This document shows positions 46,335-55,406 of a stretch of 64,000 nucleotides of DNA, piece after piece. The notes below the pieces were generated by a model. The model made no database searches and was not told the DNA's origin. It was given only the letters and a program-made list of their open reading frames with translations. Made by a program: the position numbers and the translations under genes. The DNA is from Chloroflexia bacterium SDU3-3 (GTDB taxonomy: Bacteria; Chloroflexota; Chloroflexia; Chloroflexales; Roseiflexaceae): the NCBI GenBank assembly GCA_009268125.1, contig WBOU01000010.1:173821-237820 (forward strand). The letters are read 5' to 3'. Numbering within the stretch: position 1 is the stretch's first letter; every line of letters starts with the position of its first letter.

Positions 46335-48851
46335 CTACTGCATCAGCGGGATGGTCATGTAGCCCTCGGGCACGAACAGGCTGCCCTGTGTGGTGCCCTG
46401 CGGCGTCGACTGGCGCAGCCGCTGGCCCAGCTCGGCCCCGCCGATCTGGCCCGCCAGCGCCGCGCGGAACGCCCCGACCACCTCGGCCACCTGCGCCCCG
46501 CTCTCGTGCACGAACTCCAGCCGCAGGTGGCGGATACCCGCGCTCAGCCAGTCGGCCAGGTGGCGGCTGCCCTCCTGGGCCTCGGCCCCGAACACCGTGT
46601 TGCGGCAGCCCACGTCGGCCATCACCGGGTGGGCGCGGCCCTGCTGGTCGCGCAGCGCCACGCGGTGCTGCTCGCAGGGGTGCCCGCAGTCCTTGAAGCT
46701 GGTGCCCTCGGAGAGGAAGCGGCAGAACACGCAGTGCTCGGTGTGGAACACCGGCAGGTGCTGGTACGCGATCACCTCCACCGCGCCCGCGCCCACCTCC
46801 TGGGCCAGCGCGGCGATCTGGGCGGCGTTCAGGTCGTGGGTCGGCGTGATCCGGCCCAGGCCAAGGCCCAGCATGGTGCGCGCGGTCAGCGCGTTGGCCG
46901 CGTTCAGGCTGAAGTCACCCACCAGCTCGGGGTGATCCTCGGCCTGGAGCGCCTGCAGCAAGCCGGTGGAGCGCACCAGAATGGGGCAGCCAAGCTTCAG
47001 CAGGAAGCGCACGATCTTCTGCTCGCTGGGCTTCAGCACGCGCGGGCTGGCCACCCGCGCCGCGATGCCGCGCTCTAGGATCTGCTCCACCGCCGGGCGC
47101 AGCCCGTACAGCTCCAGGTAGTCCAGCGTGATGCTGTCCGGTCGCATGTCCAGCGCGGCCTCTAGCTGCTCGGGGGTGCGCACCAGCAGGTGCAGCTGCG
47201 GCGCGGCAGGCGCGGGCGCGGCGGCGGGCCGCACGGCCAGCGCGGCATCCAGCGCGGCCTGCGGGCTGGCCGTGGGCGTGGCCCGCGACGCGCCCTGGGC
47301 AGCGGCCAGCCGCTCTACCGCCTCGCGCCGCAGCTGGTTCAGCAGCGAGCTGGGCGCGAAGGGGCTGCCCTGCGCATCCAGCGTCAGCTCGGCCAGCGCG
47401 TAGGGCGTGCCGCCCAGCCGCCCCAGCTGCTCGCTGGCGCTGGCCTCATCCAGGGCGTGGTTCTGGGCCGCGCCCAGCGGCTGAGCGGAGGCCACGGTCA
47501 CAGCCACATACGGCTGGCGCTCCAGCGCAAACGTCACGGTCAGCGGGCTGCCCACGTGGGCCACCACGTGCGCCCGCAGCGGCTGGCGGCTCACCGGCGC
47601 GGCGGCCTCGATATAGGGCCGCACCACCTTCTCCAGCTCGGGGTCGTGGCTGCGCCACACTAGGTCGCCGGGCTGGATGCGCCGCGTGTCGATGGCCCCC
47701 GGGCCAAAGCGCAGCTCGACCATGCCCTCGCCTGCCGCGTCGGCGTAGTAGACCCGCCCGCCCTCCTCGCGCTCCTGGGGGCTGCGCCAGTCCGCCGCGT
47801 CGAACACCACGCCATCCCCGGCCTTGATCGGCGCGGCCTCGCTAGCTGGCTCGGTCTCCAGCAGCACCGAGCTGCCACGCACCGCCACCACGCTGCCCAT
47901 CAGCACGCCTCGGTGGCGCGGCGCGCGCCCGCGCACCACCTGCTGGTGGTTGGTGCCGCCGATAAAGTGCGGCCCCAGCCCGCGCGAGTAGACCTGCTCC
48001 AGCTGCAGCTCCTCCTGCGGCGTGGCCGAGAGCGGCAGCCCGGCCCAGGCCTCATCCACCGCCTTGCGGTAGGCGGCGGTGGTCAGCGCCACATAGTCGG
48101 CGTCCTTGTAGCGACCCTCGATCTTCAGCGCCGAGACACCCAGCCGCACGATCTCGGGCACTTGGTGCAGCGCGTACATGTCGCCGGGCGAGAGCAGGTA
48201 GCGCGCGTCGCCCAGCGGCCTATGCTCGCCATCCACCAGCAGCTCGTAGGGCATGCGGCAGGCCTGGGCGCACTGCCCACGGTTGGCGCTACGCCCGCCC
48301 CAGGCCTCGGATGAGAAGCACTGCCCCGAGTACGACACGCACAGCGCCCCATGCACGAAGATCTCCAGCTCGCAGTCGGTCTGCGCGCTGATCGCGCCGA
48401 TCTCGGCCAGCGACAGCTCGCGCCCCAGCACCACGCGGCTCACCCCGAAGCTGCGGGCCAGCTCCACGCCCTCCGCCGAGGTGATCGACATCTGGGTCGA
48501 GCCGTGCACATCCAGCCCGGGCGCGATCTGGCGGGCCAGCTGGGCCACGCCCACATCCTGCACGATGATCGCATCCACCCCGCAGGCCGCGATCTCGGCC
48601 AGCGACTCGGCGGCCTTGGCCAGCTCGTGGTCGAACACCAGGGTGTTGAAGGTGACGTAGCCGCGCACGCCGCGCAGGTGCAGCGTGCGCATCACCTCGG
48701 GCAGCTCGGTGAGCGTGAAGCCCACCTTGGCGCGGGCGCTGAAGTGCTTGAGGCCAAAGTACACTGCGTCGGCACCGGCCTCGATGGCGGCGTGCAGCTG
48801 CGGCCAGTAGCCCGCCGGGCTCATAATCTCGGGTTTGATCTGCTTGTTCAT
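46335..48851 (-). CDS. U32 peptidase-family protein with DUF3656 (RlhA-like)
   Basis: The 838-residue protein has the U32 barrel (PEIMSPAGYWPQLHAAIEAG, DAVYFGLKHFSARAK) and the iron-sulfur Cys set: CVSYSGQCF, RGQCAQACRMPY and, near the C-terminus, HCVFCRFLSEGTSFKDCGHPC. A DUF3656 domain lies in the middle (~390-480). In E. coli the same architecture (RlhA) hydroxylates 23S rRNA C2501; other U32 proteins make tRNA ho5U or ubiquinone. RlhA-type function is the best guess. Start ATG 48851 has no strong ribosome site. It stands alone. Confidence 0.9.
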   Translation of the reverse strand: MNKQIKPEIMSPAGYWPQLHAAIEAGADAVYFGLKHFSARAKVGFTLTELPEVMRTLHLRGVRGYVTFNTLVFDHELAKAAESLAEIAACGVDAIIVQDVGVAQLARQIAPGLDVHGSTQMSITSAEGVELARSFGVSRVVLGRELSLAEIGAISAQTDCELEIFVHGALCVSYSGQCFSSEAWGGRSANRGQCAQACRMPYELLVDGEHRPLGDARYLLSPGDMYALHQVPEIVRLGVSALKIEGRYKDADYVALTTAAYRKAVDEAWAGLPLSATPQEELQLEQVYSRGLGPHFIGGTNHQQVVRGRAPRHRGVLMGSVVAVRGSSVLLETEPASEAAPIKAGDGVVFDAADWRSPQEREEGGRVYYADAAGEGMVELRFGPGAIDTRRIQPGDLVWRSHDPELEKVVRPYIEAAAPVSRQPLRAHVVAHVGSPLTVTFALERQPYVAVTVASAQPLGAAQNHALDEASASEQLGRLGGTPYALAELTLDAQGSPFAPSSLLNQLRREAVERLAAAQGASRATPTASPQAALDAALAVRPAAAPAPAAPQLHLLVRTPEQLEAALDMRPDSITLDYLELYGLRPAVEQILERGIAARVASPRVLKPSEQKIVRFLLKLGCPILVRSTGLLQALQAEDHPELVGDFSLNAANALTARTMLGLGLGRITPTHDLNAAQIAALAQEVGAGAVEVIAYQHLPVFHTEHCVFCRFLSEGTSFKDCGHPCEQHRVALRDQQGRAHPVMADVGCRNTVFGAEAQEGSRHLADWLSAGIRHLRLEFVHESGAQVAEVVGAFRAALAGQIGGAELGQRLRQSTPQGTTQGSLFVPEGYMTIPLMQ

Positions 48852-49188
48852 GGGGCGCGTGCCAGTCTCTCGTTTCGCTTGGTTTTGTTATTCGACTGGG
48901 TAGTATAGCAGATACGCCCGCAAAACGCCGACCCCACAAAGGCACACGGCAACCAATTACCACCAAGACTCCAAGGCTCCAAAGGGGAGGAGACAAATAC
49001 CACGAAGATGCGAAGGCGCGAGGAAACGAATAACCACCAATACTCCAAGACTCCAAGGCGGGAAGGGGAATTCGGGCAACCGCTAACCTTGAGAACGCGA
49101 AAGCGCGAAGGGGAAAACAGCCCAATTCACCACCAAGACACCAAAAGCACACCGCAACATAGAAAAAGCGCCAGCGCCAACCCTACCC
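48852..49188. repeat. cluster of ACCACCAAG-type repeats
   Basis: Copies start near 48953 (ATTACCACCAAGACTCCAAG), 49029 (AACCACCAATACTCCAAGAC) and 49126 (CACCACCAAGACACCAAAAG), each followed by CACGAAG or GCGAAG-like steps. No gene is seen. Confidence 0.6.
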
Positions 49189-49470
49189 ACCCGGCCCATG
49201 CGGCGAAGGTGCCGCTAGCGTTTTGATGGCCATATGCACGAATACCAGCCACCAGCTTTCAGCATAGGAACGCTCAAAATTGGGGGTTCCAAGGGGGCGT
49301 AGCCCCATGGCGGGGTTACTAGGGGCTGGCCCCTAGTCGCCGCCCGCGTAGGGCATCCACCCAGTAACCATGAGAACCCAACATCATCGAGGCCGCAACG
49401 GTCGGCCCGACCGCGCAACACTGCACGCATTGCCTACGGTCGGCCCGACGCGGAACCGCCCCAAAAGTGA
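49189..49470. repeat. 285-bp dispersed structured repeat, copy 2
   Basis: Partner of 23543-23826 in the same orientation. Hairpin 1 is at 49289-49310; hairpin 2 (49318-49337) reads ACTAGGGGCTGGCCCCTAGT, keeping pairing despite changes at two stem positions on both arms. Confidence 0.7.
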
Positions 49471-49922
49471 CATCTGCGCAGGCAGCAGACCCACAGAGCT
49501 GGAAAAACCAGCCCGCCTCGTGGGGGCCGGGCCTCGTCGCTGCGGTAGGGATCATGGCCAGTGCCGCATCGCCGCGCCTTCGCTGGATGGGCGGGGCCGC
49601 ATGCCCGCGCCCGCCGCCAGCCCGCAGGGCCTCGCCCCTCACGCGGCGGGGCCGCCCCCGCGCCGCCAGACCGCTTTTCATCCCTGCTCGCCCGCCTCAT
49701 TTGCTTACCCCTTCGCGCCTTCGCGGTGAAAAGAAACCGCAGATCATGCACCCGCCACCCCGCTCGCCCGCCGCAATTGCTTACAACTTCGTGTCTTCGC
49801 GCCGTCGTGGTGAAGAAAAACCGATCTTCTCGCTTGCAATCTCGCCTATCTTCGCGATACACTTAGCCCAGTCAAAGCTTGTGCGGCACGGCCCAGCCGA
49901 GCGCCGCTGAGAGGAAGCAGCA
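49471..49922. other. spacer with two reverse repeat copies and a kinase-gene promoter
   Basis: TTCGCGCCTTCGCGGTGAAA (near 49706) and CTTCGTGTCTTCGCGCCGTC (near 49788) are reverse-orientation repeats of the same general family. TTGCAA (49834-49839) and TACACT (49858-49863), 18 apart, may be the promoter of the next gene. No gene is seen. Confidence 0.5.
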
Positions 49923-52900
49923 ATGTCGGACCTGATAGGCCAGACTTTTGGCAGCTATATACTCGAATCGCTGATCGGCAGCGGCCCCAACGGGCAGGTC
50001 TTCCGCGCCCGCCAGGTACGGCTCAACCGGCCCGCCGCGATCAAAGTGCTGAGCGCCCGGCTCTCCGAGCTGCCCGGCAGCGCCCAGCGGTTCAGCGCCG
50101 CCATGCAGCGCGCCGCCAACGTGCGCGGCGCGCACATCGCCGACATCGAGGATTTTGGCGAGCAGGGCGGGCGGCTCTACACCGCCATGGAGCTCTACGA
50201 GGATGGCTCGCTGCGCACCTTCCTTCAGAAGCGGATCGGCCAGCGCGAGCAGCGCGAGCTGGCCCAGGCCCTTGAGATCGTGCGGCAGGCCGCCGAGGGC
50301 CTGCACGCCGCCCACGCGGCGGGCTTCGTGCACGGCCACCTGCGCCCCGAGAACATCCTGACCCAGCGCCGCACCCAGGGCGGTGCCGAGACCTGGCGCG
50401 GGCGCGTGGGCGACATCGGCCTGCTGGAGGCGGCGGGCAGCGCGCTGCAGGTCAACCTGGCCTACAGCACCCCCGAGCAGACCCAGGGCGTGGCGCTCAC
50501 GCCCCAGAGCGACATCTACGCGCTGGGCGTGGTGCTGTACGAGGTGGCCACCGGCTACGTGCCCTTCGCGGTGAAGACCCTGCAGGACGCGCAGGCCAAG
50601 CACGGCAGCGCCGCGCCCGTGCCGCCGCGCATGGTGCGCCAGCAGATCGCCCCCGAGCTAGAGGCGGTGATCCTGCGCTGCCTGGCCAAGGCCCCGGCCC
50701 AGCGCTTCGCCAGCGCCGCCGACCTGGCCCAGGCCCTCGCGCCCGTCATCCGCGCCAGCTCGCCCGCGCAGACGGTGCAGCTGCAGTCGGTGCCCACCGT
50801 GCAGCTGCCCACCGAGGGCCAGCCCACCCAGCAGATCGCCGCCGACCCCGCGCCCTCGGATCAGCAGGCCACTGTGCGGGCCAATGTGCCCGCCGCCCAG
50901 CAGCCCACCGTGATGGCCAGCAACACCCCGCGCGTCGACCTGCTCGACCGCCAGGGCGCGCCGGTGCGCGGGGCCGACCTCACCGGCAGCGGCCTGACGC
51001 TGGGCCGCGCCACCGACAGCTCGATCGTGCTTGAGCACGAGCAGATCTCGCGCTACCACCTGCGCGTGGACTGGAACGGCCAGACCACCACCATCACCGA
51101 CCTTGGCTCGGCCAACGGCACGCTGCTCGACGGGCTGCGGCTTCCGGCCAATGTGCCCGTGCCCTGGGCCTACGACAAGCTGGTGCAGGCCGGGCCGTTC
51201 ACGCTGCGGCTCTCGCCGCCCTTCGGCGCGGCCCAGGCCCAGCAGCCCAAGCCCGCGCTCGACCCGCTGCTGCAGGGCATGCTGGGCGCAGCCGCAGCGC
51301 CGCAGCAGCAGACCACCCCGCCCCCGGCCCAGACCACCCAGTCCTTCAGCGCCGCGCTCGCTGGCCCGCCGCTGCGGCTGCTGCTTGAGCAGGATCAGCT
51401 CACCATCACCCCCGGCCAGCGCGAGGTGCTGGGCCTGAGCGTGGTGAACAACACCGATCTGCCCGAGAGCGTCACGATCACGGTCGAGGGCGCGCCCGGC
51501 ATGTGGGTGGGCGTGCCCCAGCAGGCTCTGCAGGTGCCCGCGCACGGGCGCGCGCCCATGACGCTCACTATCGGCGTGCCGCGCGACCCCGAGAGCCTGG
51601 CGGGCGACTACCAGATCCTGGTGCGCGCCCGCGCATCCTCGGGCGAGACGGCCACGGCGCGCGGGCGCTGGGCGGTGCTGCCCTTCACCGCATCCAGCCT
51701 CAGCCTCTCGCCCCGCAAGGCCAGCGGGCGGCGCGACGCGGGCTACCAGCTGACGGTGCGCAACGATAGCAACCAGGCCGAGAGCTTCCTGCTGAGCGCC
51801 GAGGACGACGCCCAGGAGCTGCTGTTCAGCTTCTCCGAGGATACCGTGACGCTGAAACCGGGCGAGGCCGCCACAGTGATGATGATGGCCGAGGCCCAGG
51901 GGCGGCTGCTCGGCGGCGACGACACCTTTGTCTTCACCGTCAACGCCCAGGCTGGCAGCGAGAAGCCAGCCGCCGCCACCGGCCAGTTCACCCGCAAGGC
52001 CGCCATGCCCCCGGCCGTGCCGCTGGTGGCGCTGCTGCTGCTGGCGCTGGCTGTGGTGTTCTTTACGCTCAACCGCCCCAGCGGCGGCAATTCGGCAGGC
52101 GTGGCCACCAGCACAGCTGTCACCACTGCGCAGCCATCGCCCACGCCGCTGCCCTCGCTCACACCCACGCCCGAGCCGGGCGCGCCCAGCTTCACGGTGT
52201 TTGACGTGAGCCCCAGAGCGGTGGCGTCAGGTCAGCCTATCACCATCACCTGGGAGGTCGCCAATGCGCAGAGCGTCGACTTGCTCGTCAATGGGAACGT
52301 GGTGGCAAACAATCTGCCCATCAGCGGCAGCACCCAGTACCTGATCAGCGGCAACACCGACATCACCATCAAGGCCGTGGGCGGCGGCAAAGAGACGGTG
52401 CAGACCATCCAGGTGCTGATCGCCACGCCGGTGCCGCCCACCGCCACGCCCGTACCGGAGATCTCGCCCACGCCGCTGGCCAGCCCTACGGCGCTGCCGC
52501 CCACCGCAACGCCCATCCCCACCGCCACGCCCGAGGGCGCGCCCACGGCCACGCCCACATCGGCCCCGGCCCCGGCCAAGGATGTGAGCCTAAACGACGG
52601 GGCCACCCTGGCCCACTGGTCGAGCAGCACATCCGATGCGGTGACCTTCGGCAAGCCCAACCAGGGCGCAGACGCAGGCGGCTGGGCCGAGACCCAGGGC
52701 CTGGCCCAGCTAGAGCACAGCTGGGTGCCCGTGACCGGGCTGCTCTACACGGTGCCCAGCGCCATCGACAGCGGGTTTATCATGGGCGAGTTCGAGCTGA
52801 ACAGCATCGGCCAGGGCCAGCACTTCCTCGCCGAGGTGGGCTTCCCCAGCGGCACCAAGAACACCACCATGCAGGTGCAAGTGATCTTCAATGGCGAGAT

Positions 52901-53066
52901 CATTTTCGACCAGCAGAAGACGGCGGACGGCAAGCTGATGACTATCGACGCCGATCTCTCGGGCTTCGCTGGCCAGGGCGGCACGCTGGCCCTGCATGTC
53001 GAAAATGTCGAGAACCCCGGCAATGTGGGGCTCTACTGGTCGAACCCGCGCGTGGCCACCAAGTAG
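49923..53066 (+). CDS. membrane pseudokinase with FHA domain and extracellular sensor
   Basis: The 1047-residue protein begins with a Ser/Thr kinase fold: a Gly loop IGSGPNGQVFRAR, Lys41 in AAIKVL, and the C-lobe with STPEQTQG and SDIYALGVVLYEV. The catalytic loop is HGHLRPEN instead of HRDLKPEN (Asp replaced by His139), and the DFG is DIG, so catalysis is doubtful. An FHA domain (~350-430) follows with LTLGRATDSSIVLEHEQISR and GSANGTLLDG. Two Ig-like NEW3-type domains come next, then one membrane helix (~696-717), a Thr/Pro linker, an Ig-like domain and a C-terminal beta-sandwich. FHA before the membrane and sensor outside suggests a phospho-Thr-reading receptor. It is monocistronic. Confidence 0.85.
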   Translation: MSDLIGQTFGSYILESLIGSGPNGQVFRARQVRLNRPAAIKVLSARLSELPGSAQRFSAAMQRAANVRGAHIADIEDFGEQGGRLYTAMELYEDGSLRTFLQKRIGQREQRELAQALEIVRQAAEGLHAAHAAGFVHGHLRPENILTQRRTQGGAETWRGRVGDIGLLEAAGSALQVNLAYSTPEQTQGVALTPQSDIYALGVVLYEVATGYVPFAVKTLQDAQAKHGSAAPVPPRMVRQQIAPELEAVILRCLAKAPAQRFASAADLAQALAPVIRASSPAQTVQLQSVPTVQLPTEGQPTQQIAADPAPSDQQATVRANVPAAQQPTVMASNTPRVDLLDRQGAPVRGADLTGSGLTLGRATDSSIVLEHEQISRYHLRVDWNGQTTTITDLGSANGTLLDGLRLPANVPVPWAYDKLVQAGPFTLRLSPPFGAAQAQQPKPALDPLLQGMLGAAAAPQQQTTPPPAQTTQSFSAALAGPPLRLLLEQDQLTITPGQREVLGLSVVNNTDLPESVTITVEGAPGMWVGVPQQALQVPAHGRAPMTLTIGVPRDPESLAGDYQILVRARASSGETATARGRWAVLPFTASSLSLSPRKASGRRDAGYQLTVRNDSNQAESFLLSAEDDAQELLFSFSEDTVTLKPGEAATVMMMAEAQGRLLGGDDTFVFTVNAQAGSEKPAAATGQFTRKAAMPPAVPLVALLLLALAVVFFTLNRPSGGNSAGVATSTAVTTAQPSPTPLPSLTPTPEPGAPSFTVFDVSPRAVASGQPITITWEVANAQSVDLLVNGNVVANNLPISGSTQYLISGNTDITIKAVGGGKETVQTIQVLIATPVPPTATPVPEISPTPLASPTALPPTATPIPTATPEGAPTATPTSAPAPAKDVSLNDGATLAHWSSSTSDAVTFGKPNQGADAGGWAETQGLAQLEHSWVPVTGLLYTVPSAIDSGFIMGEFELNSIGQGQHFLAEVGFPSGTKNTTMQVQVIFNGEIIFDQQKTADGKLMTIDADLSGFAGQGGTLALHVENVENPGNVGLYWSNPRVATK

Positions 53067-53086
53067 CAGAACCACGGCGCACAAAG

Positions 53087-53124
53087 CGAGGGCGGCGGGT
53101 GTATGCCCGCCGCCCTCGTCTTTT
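53087..53124. terminator. bidirectional terminator
   Basis: CGAGGGCGGCGGG and CCCGCCGCCCTCG pair perfectly over 13 bases with a six-base loop, then TC and TTTT, between the pseudokinase and the convergent DUF3037 gene. Confidence 0.9.
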
Positions 53125-53142
53125 ATCTTCGCCAGCCCGCGC

Positions 53143-53535
53143 CTAGGCCTGATCGCCCACGTATAGGGCAAACAGCCGATCCAGCGTGGTCGCCGGGTCT
53201 TCGCACAGCCCGCCGTGCACCGGCGCGGGCTGGATGATCGTGCTGCGCGGGGCCACCAGCCAGTGCCAGCGGTCGGGCTGCGGCAGCGCGCCGATCGGGC
53301 CAGTGCCCCGCCCGCCCGCGCAGATCTGCGGGATGGCCCGCAGGTGCGCCTCGATGTCCTCGCAGTCGGCCCCGGGGGCCACGCCCAGCAGCCTGGCACG
53401 CACCAGCCCCACCCGCGCCGCCAGAAAGCGGCGGCTGCGGCAGTAGAGCACCACGCCCGCGTTCACGCTCTCGCCGCGCTCGATCCGGGGCACCACGCGG
53501 ATCACACTATAGTCAAACGGCACGCGCTCGGGCAC
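53143..53535 (-). CDS. DUF3037 protein
   Basis: The 130-residue protein has the DUF3037 opening FDYSVIRVVPRIERGESVNAG and VVLYCRSRRFLAARVG. Start is GTG 53535 with a strong GAGGAGG seven bases upstream, lying inside the end of the HipA-like gene (23-base overlap). DUF3037 genes commonly follow HipA-like kinases; the biochemical role is unknown. Confidence 0.85.
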   Translation of the reverse strand: MPERVPFDYSVIRVVPRIERGESVNAGVVLYCRSRRFLAARVGLVRARLLGVAPGADCEDIEAHLRAIPQICAGGRGTGPIGALPQPDRWHWLVAPRSTIIQPAPVHGGLCEDPATTLDRLFALYVGDQA

Positions 53536-54298
53536 GGTCAGCCTCCTCAGCAAACAGGCGCGGCGATTCCAGCCGACCAAGCAGATACGTCCGGTATGTG
53601 GCCCGCGCCTCGCCCGCGCTGGCGAAGGCGTGATCCTCGGCCAGCCAGGCGTCGGGCACTAGCGCCAGCGTGGCGTCGATCACCTCCGGCGTGAGCCGGG
53701 GCGCGAGCGCGGCGTCGGCCTCGGCCAGCGCGGTGGCCTGGGGCAGCAGCACGTGGTCTTTAATCTGGGCGAAGGGCAGGCGGCTGCGCTGCTGCCAGTT
53801 GTCCCACGAGTGGTGCACATACAGCGCCGCGCCGTGGTCGATCAGCCAGAGCTGGCGGTGCCACAGCAGCATGTTGGTGTTGCGCGGCGTGCGGTCCACA
53901 TTCGTGGTCAGCGCGTCGAACCACACCACCGCCGAGGCCAGCTGGGGATCCAGCGCGGGGGCCACTACCGGATCGTAGGGCAGCGAGCCGGGCAAGAAAT
54001 CCAGCGCCAGATTCAGCCCGGCGCTCTTCTCGATCAGGTCTTTTATCTCGAAGTCGGCCTCGTTTCGCCCCAGGGCCGCGTCGACATCCACAAACACCAG
54101 CTCGGGCACGGGCAGGCCCAGCGCGCGGCCTAGCTCGCCCACCACCAGCTCGGCGATCAGCGCCTTGAGGCCCTGGCCCGCGCCGCGAAACTTCAGCACG
54201 TACATCCCGTCGTCGTCGGCCTCGATCAGGCCGGGCAGCGATCCGCCCTCGCGCAGGGGGGTGACATAGCGCGTGGCGGCTACAGTTCGCAGGGGCAT
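53513..54298 (-). CDS. HipA-like kinase
   Basis: The 261-residue protein belongs to the HipA-related kinase fold: GGSLPGLIEADDDGMYVLKF (N-lobe), a Lys-containing strand, then FDALTTNVDRTPRNTNMLLW (catalytic Asp/Asn pair) and LWLIDHGAALY (metal-binding Asp). It is shorter than toxin HipA (about 440 residues) and has no HipB-like antitoxin next to it; its partner is the overlapping DUF3037 gene. TAGGAAACC precedes the ATG. Toxin function should not be assumed. Confidence 0.82.
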   Translation of the reverse strand: MPLRTVAATRYVTPLREGGSLPGLIEADDDGMYVLKFRGAGQGLKALIAELVVGELGRALGLPVPELVFVDVDAALGRNEADFEIKDLIEKSAGLNLALDFLPGSLPYDPVVAPALDPQLASAVVWFDALTTNVDRTPRNTNMLLWHRQLWLIDHGAALYVHHSWDNWQQRSRLPFAQIKDHVLLPQATALAEADAALAPRLTPEVIDATLALVPDAWLAEDHAFASAGEARATYRTYLLGRLESPRLFAEEADRARARAV

Positions 54299-54395
54299 GG
54301 TTTCCTACCCATGGTTGGATAATGCGGCAGCACAGCGCGCCGCTGCGGTATTGTACCGCGCGGGTCGCGCGCCGCGCCGCCGCCGAAGGTCGGAT

Positions 54396-55340
54396 CTAGT
54401 CGCGCAGCGCCGCCTCGATCGCATCCAGCGCGGCGGCATCCAGCGACACCTGGGCGGCAGCCACGTTGTCGTCGATCTGCTGCGGGCGCGTCGCCCCGAT
54501 GATCGCGCTGCTCACGCCGCCCTGCCGCAGCACCCAGGCCAGCGCCAGCTGGGCGCGGCTCACACCCAGCCCCTCGGCTATCGGCCTGAGCGCCCGCACC
54601 TTGGCAATGTTGGCCTCGGTCATGAAGCGCTCCTTGGCCCAGCCCTCGCGGGCAAAGCGCGAGTCGGCGGGCAGGCCGTCGTCATACTTCCCAGTGAGCA
54701 TGCCCTGGCCCAGCGGCGACCACACCACCAGCCCCAGGCCGTGCGGCTCGGTCACGGGCAGGATCTCCTGCTCCACCCGCTCGCGGTAGAGCATCGAGTA
54801 CTGCGGCTGCTCGGTCTTGGGGGCGTACAGGTTGCGCTGGTCGGCGATGGCGCAGGCCTCGGCGATCTGCTCGCCGCTCCACTCGGATGTGCCCCAGTAC
54901 AGCACCTTGCCCTGGTGCACCAGGTCATCCATCGCCCGCACCGTCTCCTCAATCGGCGTCTCGGGGTCGGGCCGATGGCAGAAGTAAATGTCCAGGTAGT
55001 CGGTGCCCAGCCGCCGTAGGCTCTTCTCCACGCTCTCGAAGATGTGCTTGCGCGAGAGGCCGCGGTCGTTGATGTCGTCGCTCATCGGCCAGAACACCTT
55101 GCTGGAGATCACCAGGGTATGGCGCGGGTAGTCCTTCAACAGCACGCCCATCTGCTTCTCCGACTCGCCGTTGCCGTAGATGTCGGCGATGTCGAAGAAG
55201 TTGATGCCCTGCTCATAGGCGCGGCGCACCGTGGCGCTGGCCGCATCCTCGGCAACCTTGCCCTCGCCATAGTTAATCCAGCCGCCCAGCGCGATCGCGC
55301 TCACCTTCATGCCAGCGTCGCCAAGCCTTCGGTACTGCAC
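54396..55340 (-). CDS. aldo/keto reductase
   Basis: The 314-residue TIM-barrel enzyme has the AKR catalytic tetrad: Asp in FFDIADIYGNGESE (Asp and Tyr), Lys in LVISSKVFW, His in YFCHRPDPETP, and the C-terminal NADPH site SSAIIGATRPQQIDDN. It is closest in layout to YghZ/Kv-beta-like AKRs, which reduce methylglyoxal and other aldehydes. Start is GTG 55340 behind AAGGAGC. It is followed on its strand, after a gap, by nothing obvious; a sugar kinase precedes it. Confidence 0.92.
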   Translation of the reverse strand: MQYRRLGDAGMKVSAIALGGWINYGEGKVAEDAASATVRRAYEQGINFFDIADIYGNGESEKQMGVLLKDYPRHTLVISSKVFWPMSDDINDRGLSRKHIFESVEKSLRRLGTDYLDIYFCHRPDPETPIEETVRAMDDLVHQGKVLYWGTSEWSGEQIAEACAIADQRNLYAPKTEQPQYSMLYRERVEQEILPVTEPHGLGLVVWSPLGQGMLTGKYDDGLPADSRFAREGWAKERFMTEANIAKVRALRPIAEGLGVSRAQLALAWVLRQGGVSSAIIGATRPQQIDDNVAAAQVSLDAAALDAIEAALRD

Positions 55341-55406
55341 AGCTTGCTCCTTCTCGCTTGCTTATGTCATCTGCACTACGGCCCATGGGGCGGGAGCGCC
55401 GCCCCG

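Noticed and set aside
53513..54298. Complete HipAB toxin-antitoxin locus
   Set aside because: No HipB-type HTH gene is adjacent, and the kinase is much shorter than HipA.
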